40,187 nt of DNA from Flavobacteriales bacterium UBA2669 (GTDB lineage Bacteria > Bacteroidota > Bacteroidia > Flavobacteriales_E > Vicingaceae): NCBI GenBank assembly GCA_002359215.1, contig DEMN01000002.1, forward strand, positions 5,837 through 46,023, read 5' to 3'. Of the stretch, positions 1-8,808 are shown piece by piece. A program made the position numbers and the translations under genes. The stretch's first letter is position 1; the number at the start of each line of letters is the position of its first letter. The notes under the pieces were generated by a model, which had not been told where the DNA came from, searched no databases, and saw only the letters and a program-made list of their open reading frames with translations.

Positions 1-1156
1 CTGGCAGACTTGCTACTGTTACAATAACTGTATCTGTATCAACACATCCTAAACCATCTGTAACGGTTACTACATAAGTAGTGGTAGTATTAGGAAAGGC
101 TATCGGATTTGCTATGTTTGGATTGGTTAAACTTCCTGCTGGTGTCCATGTGTAACTTGCTCCTCCTGTAGCATTTAATTGAACACTATCTCCTATACAT
201 ATAGTCGTATCATTACCTGCATTAGCTGTTGGTAATGGACTTACTGTTACCACAACTGTATCTGTATTGGTACAGTTGTTCGCATCTGTTCCTGTTACTA
301 CATAAGTGGTAGTTACTGTTGGACAAGCTGTTGGATTGGCTATGTTTGGATTAGACAAGCCTGTTGTTGGTGACCAACTATAACTTGTTCCGCCTGTGGC
401 ATTTAATTGTACACATGCTCCATCACATATCGTAGTATCATTACTTGCTGTTATCGTTGGCAACGGGTTTAAAGTGATAGTTACGCTATCTGTATTCATA
501 CAGTTCGCTGCATTACTAACTGTTACTACATAAGTTGTGTTTACTGTTGGACAAGCTATTGGGTTGGCTATGTTTGGATTGGACAAACCTGTTGTTGGCG
601 ACCAACTATAACTTGTTCCGCCTGTTGCATTTAACTGCACACAAGCTCCGTCACATATCGTGGTATCATTGGTAATGGTGATTACGGGTGGACTAACAAC
701 TGTTACCGTAATCGAATCAACACCTGTACAACTTAATGAGTCAGTAACAGTAACCACATAAGTAGTGGTGGTGTTAGGGAACGCTATAGGATTAGCTATG
801 TTTGGATTAGACAACCCTGTTGTTGGTGACCAAGAATAACTTACGCCTCCAGTTGCACTTAATTGAACAGAATCACCAATACACATAGTTGTATCATTTC
901 CTGCATTAATCAATGCTGAACCAACAAAAACTGTTACCGTATCCGTTGTTGGACAAATACCATTATCAACACTTACAATATAAGTGGTAGTTGAAGAAGG
1001 AAAAGCTATAGGATTCGCTATATTTGGATTAGATAAGCCAGTTGTTGGTGACCACGTAATAGTAGAGCCACCTGGTCCTGTTGGACTACCTCCTAACTGC
1101 ACACTATCTCCCAAACAAATGGTGGTATCATTTCCTGCATCAGCGAAAGGAGATGG
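1..1156 (-). repeat. Five tandem coding repeats, 76-78 codons each
   Basis: The NDT codons recur in the plus-strand text as GTATCATT at 207, 435, 663, 891 and 1125. That gives three spacings of exactly 228 bases and one of 234. The repeats lie in frame within the partial secreted protein. Units at 435 and 663 share an ICDGACVQL / ACPTV variant, whereas those at 207 and 891 have an I(C/M)CIGDSVQL-like / AFPNT form. The array may continue past the left edge. Confidence 0.85.
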
Positions 1157-2635
1157 TAAAATGTTTACACTAATACTTATTACATCTGAAGGGCAACCAC
1201 AACCATTTAAGCTATTCAAAGTAATTGTACCTGTCCCTGAACTTCCCCAATTAACCGTTATAGAATCTGTTCCTTGCCCCGAAGCTACCGTTCCTCCTGT
1301 TACCACCCAATTAAACGTATATCCGGAAATGGGACTTGTAGTATATGAAGCTGTTGTATTTGGACAAACTGTTAAAGGTCCAATAATGGTATCTGGTGGT
1401 GTTGGTGGTTCCACAGTAATTTGATATACTTCATTAGTAGTTTTTGGAGGGCAGCCATCATCTGTTGCTGATACTGAAAATTGATAGGGTAATGCTTGGG
1501 CAGAACCACAAGGAGCTGTCCAGCTAAAATTAGAAGTTACTGTTGCTGCTCCTGTAACTGGTGAATTAATAGTTGCAGGAGGATTCATAAAGTTGGGATC
1601 AAAAATTTGACCTGTAGCAGTTAATGTTAAACTATCTCCATTAGGATCTGTAAAGGTGATAGGAAATGTTAAATTATCACACTCACTAATAGTGTATTGT
1701 GTTACTCCACTTCCTCCTGTATTTGATAAGTTTGGAGCGGGATTAGGCGGACAAGTAATCACTAATAACTGTAAATCTCTTCTTGACACTCCAATCAAGT
1801 TTCCATTTCTATACTCTCTAATTTCAACGGCTACGACAAAATTGCCTGTTGTAGGCGACATATATTGTGTTAACCCGGTAGCCCCATTAATAAAAGAAAA
1901 ACCTCCTGCACCAAAAGGCTGAGCTGTTGAATAACCACCATTATAATTTACCGCTGGAATTGTCCATGGAAGTGGACTTGGAGCTTGTCCTGCGCCTTGA
2001 AAAGGCGTTACAAAAGAAAAAATCAGTTGATCTCCATCAGGATCTATAGCAGTATTCAATATAGAAACTGTATCATTTACACATAAAAAAGGAACCGGAT
2101 CATCTTGAAAAACAGGCGAACTGTTATTTACCAACGAAGGGGCTATATAAGCATGAAAAGCCATAGCCGTACCTCCGGGGTTTAACAAATTGGTTATAGC
2201 AGCATTTCTAGCAAAATTTTCAAAATATAAATGATAACCGTTAAAGTTTAAAGGTAAATCTACCAACGTTTCATAAACAGCTTTATAAATACAAACACTT
2301 TGACCTACTGCACAACCACTAGAAACAGGAGGTTGAACTAAATTAGAGTCTACAATAGGAACGGAGACTGTCTGAAAAAGACTTTTATTTCCACCGCCCA
2401 TTGGATTTCCACCTATATCTTGTTGATAAATAGAGACATTATGTGATGCGACAGGTATTGGTATTTGAGAATTATTATCGCAATTATTATATACTGTAAG
2501 GATAATTTTATATCTATAATTTGCTCCTACTTGACCCATGTATTCATAACCTAAACTTCCTCCTACCAAATGGGATGCAAACAAATAACCACTACTAATA
2601 ATGGCAACGAATAGTATTAAAACTCTTTTTATCAT
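1..2635 (-). CDS. Large secreted repeat protein, partial (C-terminus beyond the window)
   Basis: The frame is open from ATG at 2635 to the left edge, giving 878 codons and no stop. Residues 1-20 form a signal peptide (MIKRVLILFVAIISSGYLFA). The following SHLVGGSLGYEYMG resembles the start of many large Bacteroidota surface proteins that end in a gliding-motility-associated C-terminal domain; that end is not visible here, so T9SS export is an inference. Residues about 410-493 look like a PKD-like domain. From about residue 494 there are five tandem units starting at NDTT, each with a core like SPTTGLSNPNIANPIAFP. The start codon overlaps the stop of the upstream gene as ATGA, so translation is probably coupled and no separate ribosome site is needed. 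The likely role is an adhesin or structural surface protein; no enzyme domain is seen. Confidence 0.8.
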   Translation of the reverse strand, partial: MIKRVLILFVAIISSGYLFASHLVGGSLGYEYMGQVGANYRYKIILTVYNNCDNNSQIPIPVASHNVSIYQQDIGGNPMGGGNKSLFQTVSVPIVDSNLVQPPVSSGCAVGQSVCIYKAVYETLVDLPLNFNGYHLYFENFARNAAITNLLNPGGTAMAFHAYIAPSLVNNSSPVFQDDPVPFLCVNDTVSILNTAIDPDGDQLIFSFVTPFQGAGQAPSPLPWTIPAVNYNGGYSTAQPFGAGGFSFINGATGLTQYMSPTTGNFVVAVEIREYRNGNLIGVSRRDLQLLVITCPPNPAPNLSNTGGSGVTQYTISECDNLTFPITFTDPNGDSLTLTATGQIFDPNFMNPPATINSPVTGAATVTSNFSWTAPCGSAQALPYQFSVSATDDGCPPKTTNEVYQITVEPPTPPDTIIGPLTVCPNTTASYTTSPISGYTFNWVVTGGTVASGQGTDSITVNWGSSGTGTITLNSLNGCGCPSDVISISVNILPSPFADAGNDTTICLGDSVQLGGSPTGPGGSTITWSPTTGLSNPNIANPIAFPSSTTTYIVSVDNGICPTTDTVTVFVGSALINAGNDTTMCIGDSVQLSATGGVSYSWSPTTGLSNPNIANPIAFPNTTTTYVVTVTDSLSCTGVDSITVTVVSPPVITITNDTTICDGACVQLNATGGTSYSWSPTTGLSNPNIANPIACPTVNTTYVVTVSNAANCMNTDSVTITLNPLPTITASNDTTICDGACVQLNATGGTSYSWSPTTGLSNPNIANPTACPTVTTTYVVTGTDANNCTNTDTVVVTVSPLPTANAGNDTTICIGDSVQLNATGGASYTWTPAGSLTNPNIANPIAFPNTTTTYVVTVTDGLGCVDTDTVIVTVASLP

Positions 2636-5600
2636 TGAACTATAATTTTTTTCGTTATTACTCCTTTGTCTGAAATAACATTCATAAAGTAAATTCCTTT
2701 GGGTTGATGAGCAACACTAAACTCATAAATAAAAATATTAGTTTGAGGAACAATTATATCTACTACTTGCCCTACTGTGTTTACCAATACTAATTCTTTT
2801 ATGTCAATATTAAAATTATTTACTTCAACATGAAGTATATCCGAAACTGGGTTTGGAAATACATTTATGTCTGTACTCAATAAATTTTCATCTATTCCAA
2901 CTGTAGAGCAAGTCCAATTTAATTGAAAACCAGGTCGAACAATCGTAAAGTCAGTTTTTTGTCTTATGGTAATACTTCCTCCACTTGAACTAATAGGTGC
3001 AGGCAAGGCATTACCTGACAACCCCGCTAAAACAGGACTAGCCGTTGTTGGTCCATCATAAATAATTAATGAATCAAATCCACTCTCAAAATCAAATGTT
3101 CCAAAAGTAAGTGTAATTTGAGTTGCTCCTGCTGGTTGAATAGTTACTGTTCCATCAGTATTGTTTGAGTAATCTAACGATGGTCCACCATTATCATACA
3201 AAGTTCCATTACAATCGGTGTAAGAAGTGTTTCCTGTTACAGGCATATTATTAGAACTACTAGTAGAGCAGAACCAATTCAATTCAAAACCAGGCCTCAC
3301 AACCGTAAAATCAGATTTTTGTCTGATAGTTATACTTCCTCCTGTTGATGTAATTATTCCTGGTAAGTTGGTTCCAGAAAATCCTCCCAAAATAGGACTA
3401 GCTATTGTTGGTCCATCATAAATAAACAGCGAATCAAAACCACTTTCAAAATTAAAAGACACAAAATTTAATGTTATTTGTGCTGCTCCAGTAGGCTGAA
3501 TAGTTACCACTCCATTGGTATTATTTGAATAGGGCATACTTGCCCCTCCATCATCGTAAAGCGTACCGTTACAGTCTGTTATTACAATTGATCCACTAAT
3601 TGGCATAGTATTAAAACACTCTATAGTAATGTAGTTTACCATTGCTACTGAATCTTGTCCAAAAGCATTGGTAACAACTAAACTAACTGTATAAGTTCCA
3701 GGATTGGTGTAATAATGTGATGGATTTTGTTGTGCAGAAGTATTTCCATCTCCAAAATACCACGTCCATCCAGTTGGAATATTCGTTGATAAATCTGTAA
3801 AATGAATAGTATCTGAACAAGTGTTGGTGTCTGAAGCTACAAAATTAGCTGTAGGTGGTGATGTGTTCGGTTGAATAACAACACCATAATCTTCTGTCTG
3901 ACCGAAATTAGAATTGCCACATGCATTTTGAACATTTCCAACTACATCAGAAGTAATCCTCATTCTTAAAGGTGTATTCAAAACTGCTCCACTAGGAATA
4001 GTAATATTTCCTATTGGATTAAAAGCATTGTTTATAGTAAGTACTAATTCATTCGTATTATTAAATACACCATCATTGTTAAAATCTATCCAAACTCTAG
4101 TATCTTGAGCATTACTTGATCCTGTAGTAATATTTATAACATAAGAAGACCCTTCATTAAGCGTTGTTTGTTGAGAGCAAGAAAAATCCTTATATCCTTC
4201 TGAACCATCTGCCGATGAATTAGAAATGGTATTAAAACTGACATCTAAAATTCCATAACCACAGCAATAAGAAAGCGTAGAAGGTGTGCAACTTGCAGAC
4301 AACACTTGGTTTGCCGTTGTAATATTAACAGTTTGAGTAATAGTATCACTTCCATTGGTATTGGTAGCAATAAACGTTACTGTATAAACACCATCTGCCG
4401 CATAAGTATGACAAGGGTTTTGTTGTGTAGAAGTATTACTATCACCAAAATTCCACAACCATGATGTCGGTACATTTTGAGATTGATCAGTAAAACAAGT
4501 TGTTCCACTACAACTTGGGTTAGGTGATAAGCTAAAAGCAGCTATTGGAGCATTTAGGTTTTGGGTAATAATAACCGTATAATCTTCTGCCTGACCAAAA
4601 TCTAAATTGGCACATGGAGTAGGAGCTGCACTAAAATCATAATCAGCAGAAATTCTCATTCTCAAAGGTGTATTTAAAACTGCTCCGGATGGAATTGAAA
4701 CACTCCCTGAAGTGTTCATTTGAGAGGTAGCGGTAAAAACACGTTCTGTAGTATTATTAAAAACTCCATCATTATTAAAATCTATCCAAGCGGCATAATT
4801 TTGAGTAGATTGAGCTGAACTTCCTATTGATAATGTATATGAAGCACCTTCAAAAACTGTAGTTTGATAGCAAGTAAAATCGCTATATCCTGCTGCACCA
4901 TCTGTAGATGAGTTACTGATAGTATTAAAATCTACTTGCGTAATTCCGAAACCACAACAATAAGTTAATGTATTAGGTGTACAAGATGCCGCTATTGGTG
5001 AGCTTCCAGAAAGATTTACGGTTATTAAATTATTCATAGTTAAAGTATCACAACCAAAAGCATTACAAGCAATTAATGTTACTGTATAAGTACCTCCAGA
5101 GACATAAGTATGTGTAGGATTTTGCTGTGTAGAAGTATTTCCATCTCCAAAATTCCATAACCAAGAGGTAGGGTTTTGTGTGGACAAATCTGTAAAAGAA
5201 ACCACTCCCGAACAAGTGTATGTAGTACTTGCAGAAAAATTACTTGAAGGCGGGATATTGGCTGCTATCCAATCAAAAACCATATTAGGTCTTTGAGTTC
5301 CAGTCACACTTGACAAAGAAGATGTACAGACATTCGGATTGTCAGCTCTATACCAAATGGAGCTTGTAAATGAAGTTGTAGAGTTATAAATCATTGCATT
5401 ATTAGTCCAAGAGGTGTTGTTAAAACAAGTTTCTACTAATAAGTTAGAAGTTCCATCCCAATAAAAAGGGCTTATAAACATATGATTATTTAAACCCACA
5501 ACATCTGTATGAGTTTGAGGTCCGTAAACGGTTGTTAAACCCGTTTCAAAAGCTGAGACTGTAGAAGTAGAAGTTAATTTTAATGCAATAGTAAATCCTT

Positions 5601-5856
5601 GTAATGGAGTCCCTTGAGCCTGAGCTACATCAAAAGCTAGACTATTAATATTTCCAGCCGTCATTCCTGCCGCACTAAGCTCCGAAGCTAAAATTAAAAA
5701 CTGATGTTTTGCTCCATGATACCAGTTACCATAAGGTGCTGGATAACTTGTAGTTGTATTGGTAGTTGTTCCTGTTCCTATTGTAATAGGAGTAGCATAT
5801 ATATTAGAGCTAAACACAAATACTACTAAAATTAAAAAACTATAATATTTTTTCAT
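2632..5856 (-). CDS. T9SS-exported multidomain protein (PKD, GEVED, CUB)
   Basis: This is a 1074-residue secreted protein. Residues 1-21 are a signal peptide. Residues 22-200 form an N-terminal domain common in Bacteroidota surface proteins. PKD domains lie near 204-281, 437-513 and 667-745, each with a W-x-FGDxNTS-x-QQNP core. GEVED domains lie near 285-432 and 517-662, ending in QAEDYTVII and QTEDYGVVI. Two CUB-like domains occupy about 750-864 and 870-984. The end, from about 990, is a type A T9SS sorting domain: VFPNPVSD, then KGIYFMNV and a basic KKIIVQ tail. It is probably anchored to or released from the cell surface; substrate or binding partner unknown. Its stop overlaps the start of the next secreted gene, so the two form an operon. 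I infer an adhesive or matrix role and see no catalytic motif. Confidence 0.88.
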   Translation of the reverse strand: MKKYYSFLILVVFVFSSNIYATPITIGTGTTTNTTTSYPAPYGNWYHGAKHQFLILASELSAAGMTAGNINSLAFDVAQAQGTPLQGFTIALKLTSTSTVSAFETGLTTVYGPQTHTDVVGLNNHMFISPFYWDGTSNLLVETCFNNTSWTNNAMIYNSTTSFTSSIWYRADNPNVCTSSLSSVTGTQRPNMVFDWIAANIPPSSNFSASTTYTCSGVVSFTDLSTQNPTSWLWNFGDGNTSTQQNPTHTYVSGGTYTVTLIACNAFGCDTLTMNNLITVNLSGSSPIAASCTPNTLTYCCGFGITQVDFNTISNSSTDGAAGYSDFTCYQTTVFEGASYTLSIGSSAQSTQNYAAWIDFNNDGVFNNTTERVFTATSQMNTSGSVSIPSGAVLNTPLRMRISADYDFSAAPTPCANLDFGQAEDYTVIITQNLNAPIAAFSLSPNPSCSGTTCFTDQSQNVPTSWLWNFGDSNTSTQQNPCHTYAADGVYTVTFIATNTNGSDTITQTVNITTANQVLSASCTPSTLSYCCGYGILDVSFNTISNSSADGSEGYKDFSCSQQTTLNEGSSYVINITTGSSNAQDTRVWIDFNNDGVFNNTNELVLTINNAFNPIGNITIPSGAVLNTPLRMRITSDVVGNVQNACGNSNFGQTEDYGVVIQPNTSPPTANFVASDTNTCSDTIHFTDLSTNIPTGWTWYFGDGNTSAQQNPSHYYTNPGTYTVSLVVTNAFGQDSVAMVNYITIECFNTMPISGSIVITDCNGTLYDDGGASMPYSNNTNGVVTIQPTGAAQITLNFVSFNFESGFDSLFIYDGPTIASPILGGFSGTNLPGIITSTGGSITIRQKSDFTVVRPGFELNWFCSTSSSNNMPVTGNTSYTDCNGTLYDNGGPSLDYSNNTDGTVTIQPAGATQITLTFGTFDFESGFDSLIIYDGPTTASPVLAGLSGNALPAPISSSGGSITIRQKTDFTIVRPGFQLNWTCSTVGIDENLLSTDINVFPNPVSDILHVEVNNFNIDIKELVLVNTVGQVVDIIVPQTNIFIYEFSVAHQPKGIYFMNVISDKGVITKKIIVQ
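2905..3579 (-). repeat. Tandem CUB-domain duplication, 360-base period
   Basis: The two CUB-like domains of the secreted protein repeat with a period of exactly 120 residues: DCNGTLYD begins at residues 761 and 881. Segments such as DFESGFDSL/NFESGFDSL and GGSITIRQK recur at the same offset, and the nucleotide sequence is also visibly similar. This points to a fairly recent internal duplication. Confidence 0.8.
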
Positions 5857-5934
5857 ACAGAAAAGAATTAATTATGTAACACTTAGACTCATTTTTCACC
5901 AACTAAGTTGCGTCTCAAAGCAAAATTTATATTG

Positions 5935-5942
5935 TAACTTTG
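5935..5942 (+). promoter_or_regulatory. Possible -7 promoter element for the gamma-carbonic anhydrase gene
   Basis: TAACTTTG matches the Bacteroidota -7 consensus TAnnTTTG and lies in the 209-base divergent gap. Transcription from here would give a leader of about 120 bases. No good -33 element was seen at the usual spacing. Confidence 0.4.
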
Positions 5943-6021
5943 TATGAGATTTTTATTTTACTTGTAAATCTTTTTGCAATTTAGGAATTTTTACCTTTAC
6001 AAACAATGATTTGCATCAACT

Positions 6022-6040
6022 AACCTATAAATGGTAGGTT
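6022..6040 (+). promoter_or_regulatory. Small inverted repeat in the leader before 6066
   Basis: AACCTA (6022-6027) and TAGGTT (6035-6040) are perfect inverted repeats around a 7-base loop, ending 25 bases before the ATG. They could be a weak RNA hairpin or an operator half-site pair; at this length chance is possible. Confidence 0.25.
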
Positions 6041-6065
6041 TTAATATAAATACGGTTACTAAAAA

Positions 6066-6578
6066 ATGGCATTAATAAAAAAAATAAACGACAAAACTCC
6101 TGAATTTGGAGCAAACTGCTTTTTTGCAGAGAACGCAACTATTATTGGTGATGTAGTAATGGGAAATGAATGTAGTGTTTGGTACAATGCAGTAATTAGA
6201 GGTGATGTGCATTATATCCGCATGGGCAACAGAGTAAACGTACAAGATGGAGCTGTAATCCATTGCACGTATAAAAAACATCCTACTAATATTGGTAATA
6301 ATGTTTCTATCGGACATAATGCCTTAGTGCATGGTTGTACCGTAAAAGACAATGTGCTAATAGGCATGGGAGCTATTGTTATGGATGGTGTGGTGGTAGA
6401 AAGTAACACCATTATTGCTGCCGGAGCTGTTGTTACTCAAGGAACACATGTAGAAGCCAACTGCATTTATGCCGGAGTACCTGCCAAAAAAGTGAAAGAA
6501 ATGAACCAAGAACTTTCCGAAGGAGAAATTAAAAGAATTGCCGAAAGCTATGTGATGTATTCGGGTTGGTATAAGTAG
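6066..6578 (+). CDS. Gamma-carbonic anhydrase family hexapeptide-repeat protein
   Basis: This 170-residue protein has the length and left-handed beta-helix repeats of the YrdA/PaaY/gamma-carbonic anhydrase group. Typical signatures are present: WYNAVIRGD (residues 39-47), NVQDGAVIHC (58-67) and IGHNALVHGC (82-91). His66, His84 and His89 are placed as the three zinc ligands of gamma-carbonic anhydrases, which bind across a trimer interface. Arg45 and Asp47 match the conserved RxD pair. It has no signal peptide, so it is cytoplasmic. Members of this group may hydrate CO2 or be inactive or acyl-transferring relatives, so the reaction is inferred from the retained histidines. It lies upstream of batA on the same strand with a 108-base gap. 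Confidence 0.85.
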   Translation: MALIKKINDKTPEFGANCFFAENATIIGDVVMGNECSVWYNAVIRGDVHYIRMGNRVNVQDGAVIHCTYKKHPTNIGNNVSIGHNALVHGCTVKDNVLIGMGAIVMDGVVVESNTIIAAGAVVTQGTHVEANCIYAGVPAKKVKEMNQELSEGEIKRIAESYVMYSGWYK

Positions 6579-6671
6579 GTTTGAAAAAAGTTAATGATTA
6601 TTTGTTAACCGTGCCAAACCAATAACTATTAACCTCATAAACTTTTAACCTAATTAAACTATTTATTTTTC

Positions 6672-6679
6672 TATCTTTG
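6672..6679 (+). promoter_or_regulatory. -7 promoter element immediately upstream of batA-like gene
   Basis: TATCTTTG matches TAnnTTTG. Its last base is only 8 bases from the A of the ATG at 6687. With the usual start 5-7 bases after the element, the transcript would begin at or within a base or two of the start codon. A clear -33 element is not seen. Confidence 0.55.
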
Positions 6680-6686
6680 CCTTTAA

Positions 6687-8720
6687 ATGAAATTTGTTTA
6701 TCCGGAATTTCTTTATGCCCTTTTTGCAATAGCTATCCCTATTGTCATTCACCTATTTAATTTCCGAAAATTTAAAAAAATTTACTTCTCCAACGTTCAG
6801 TTTTTAAAAGAAGTAACGCAAGAAACCCAATCAAAATCTAAGCTAAAACACCTGTTAATTCTTATCAGCAGAATTTTAGCGATAAGTTTCTTAGTCTTTG
6901 CTTTTGCTCAACCTTATATCCCCACCAACAGCGGAATAACTTCCCCTAAAAACAAAGTAGTGGGCATTTATGTAGATAATTCTTTCAGCATGGAAAGCAC
7001 AGGAAATTTAGGTGCTTTGCTTGATGAAGCTAAACTCAATGCAGCCGAAGTGGTTAATAACTATAGTGCTTCAGATAAGTTTTTGGTTTATACCAACTCC
7101 TTTGCCTCAAGCGAATATCGTTTACTTTCGCAAGAGCAGGCCATAGAAAAAATTGAGCAAATAAAAATTGTTCCTCAAACTAAAAATCTTTCTGCCATAT
7201 ACTCCAGAGCTACAGAAGGCATTAACAATGCAGAAATTGCCAATAAATATTTCTACCTGTTTTCCGATTTCCAAAAAACCATTAGCGACTTTAACGACTT
7301 GGAACAAGACAGTACCATTAATTGGTTATTGATTCCTGTTGTGGGAAACCAAATAGATAACTTATATATTGATAGTTGTTGGTTCGAATCGCCTACTCAC
7401 TTGTTTAATCAGCAGGAAGAATTAAAAGCCATTGTAGTGAATAAAGGCGAAAAAGACGTAGAAAATATTCCCGTAAAACTATTTATCAATGAGCAATTAA
7501 TTACGCCTACAAGTGTTTCTGTTAAAGCTAACGATAAAACTACCATTGCTTTTAATTATCAAAACAAACAGCAAGGCATACAACAAGGAAAAATTGAATT
7601 ACGTGACCATCCTGTTGTTACCGATGATACTTTTCATTTCTCCTATCAAATTGCTAGTCAGATAACTGTTTTAGAAATTCACGACAAACAAGCTGCTGAA
7701 AGCAAGGCTATCCCTGCTCTTTACCAAACCGACAGCTTATTTAATTTTATATCGGGAGCTATTGGTCAGCTAGATTATTCACTCATAAAAACAGCTAATT
7801 TAATTGTGCTGAATGAGCTTAAAGAACTGAATAGCGGATTGGTTCAAACGCTAAAATCTTTTGTAGAAAATGGCGGAAGCTTGTTAGTTTTCCCTGCAGA
7901 AGAAATGAATTTAGAAAGCTATCAGTTGCTAACGAATGCTTTTCAGATAAATCCTTATTTAACCAACGATACCTCCTCATTAAAAGTAAGAGATATTAAC
8001 TACGAACATCCTATCTTTAATAATGTTTTTGAGAAAAAAGAAGCTGAGAAACTAAACCTTCCATTGGTTAAAAATCATTATGCGTTGGCAGATTTTAATA
8101 CCATTTTCAGAAGTGATGTATTAACACTTAACAACGGAACGCCATTTCTTAGTGATTTTAAAATTAATAAAGGACATGTTTATCTTTGTGCTTCAAGTCT
8201 TAACAAAACTGCTACGAACTTTGCCAATCATGCACTTTTTGTTCCGGTATTGTACAACATTGCTTTTTTAAGTCAACCAACCTATCCAAATTATTTTATT
8301 ATTGGAGAAAACAATGTCATCAATATCAACACCAATGTTAAAGACAATGTTTTCCATCTGAAAAATGACAACATGGAGATTATTCCAAAAATTAAAAGCG
8401 AACAAAATACTACCTCCATTTTCTTTGGCAACGAAATTACCACTGCAGGCAATTATTTACTTAGCAACGAAACCATAGAAATGGGTATTGCTTTTAATTA
8501 CAACAGAAAAGAATCTGATTTAGCCTGTTTAACCGAAAGTGAGCTAACCACCCAACTAACACAGTACGGACTAAACGCCAACATTGTTAACGCTAACGAA
8601 GTTTCATTTAAGTCGGCACTAAACGAAATTGAATCAGGGAAAAAATATTGGAAAATTTGCGTTATTTTAGCACTTATTTTCTTAGCAGTAGAAATTGCTT
8701 TAATAAGGTTGATGAAATAA
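6687..8720 (+). CDS. BatA-domain, VWA-like inner-membrane protein
   Basis: The 677-residue product opens with the BatA/aerotolerance N-terminal domain: FVYPEFLYALFAIAIPIVIHL, then HLFNFRKFKKIYFSN. Membrane segments lie at about 8-25 and 55-75, and a last one at about 653-675 (WKICVILALIFLAVEIALI). A VWA-like domain follows the second segment and keeps the metal-site motif DxSxS (Asp97, Ser99, Ser101; VDNSFSM). The middle region may include a class I glutamine-amidotransferase-like fold (NGGSLLVFPAEE near 390), as in related proteins. It is probably anchored in the inner membrane with a periplasmic body. The family is linked to the Bat operon, but no other bat gene is present here, and the function is not established. 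The first Met is kept because the N-terminal helix begins there. Confidence 0.82.
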   Translation: MKFVYPEFLYALFAIAIPIVIHLFNFRKFKKIYFSNVQFLKEVTQETQSKSKLKHLLILISRILAISFLVFAFAQPYIPTNSGITSPKNKVVGIYVDNSFSMESTGNLGALLDEAKLNAAEVVNNYSASDKFLVYTNSFASSEYRLLSQEQAIEKIEQIKIVPQTKNLSAIYSRATEGINNAEIANKYFYLFSDFQKTISDFNDLEQDSTINWLLIPVVGNQIDNLYIDSCWFESPTHLFNQQEELKAIVVNKGEKDVENIPVKLFINEQLITPTSVSVKANDKTTIAFNYQNKQQGIQQGKIELRDHPVVTDDTFHFSYQIASQITVLEIHDKQAAESKAIPALYQTDSLFNFISGAIGQLDYSLIKTANLIVLNELKELNSGLVQTLKSFVENGGSLLVFPAEEMNLESYQLLTNAFQINPYLTNDTSSLKVRDINYEHPIFNNVFEKKEAEKLNLPLVKNHYALADFNTIFRSDVLTLNNGTPFLSDFKINKGHVYLCASSLNKTATNFANHALFVPVLYNIAFLSQPTYPNYFIIGENNVININTNVKDNVFHLKNDNMEIIPKIKSEQNTTSIFFGNEITTAGNYLLSNETIEMGIAFNYNRKESDLACLTESELTTQLTQYGLNANIVNANEVSFKSALNEIESGKKYWKICVILALIFLAVEIALIRLMK

Positions 8721-8808
8721 ATTGGAAATTAGAAATTAAAGATTTTACTGATTCATATAAAAATAATTTTAGCGTCTTTGCGAGAGATAACTAGTAACAA
8801 CTAACAAC

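Noticed and set aside
1..1156. Regular direct repeats that could suggest a CRISPR array
   Set aside because: The period is 228 bases, the units are similar throughout rather than short repeats with unique spacers, and they are in frame within a secreted protein.
984..1424. 146-codon open frame on the plus strand
   Set aside because: It is antisense to the repeat-protein gene, has no signal or family likeness, and reads the reverse of the Thr/Asn-rich repeats. The minus frame has a signal peptide and domain repeats.
1656..1922. 88-codon open frame on the plus strand
   Set aside because: It is a shadow of the same minus-strand secreted gene, without a ribosome site or recognisable domain.
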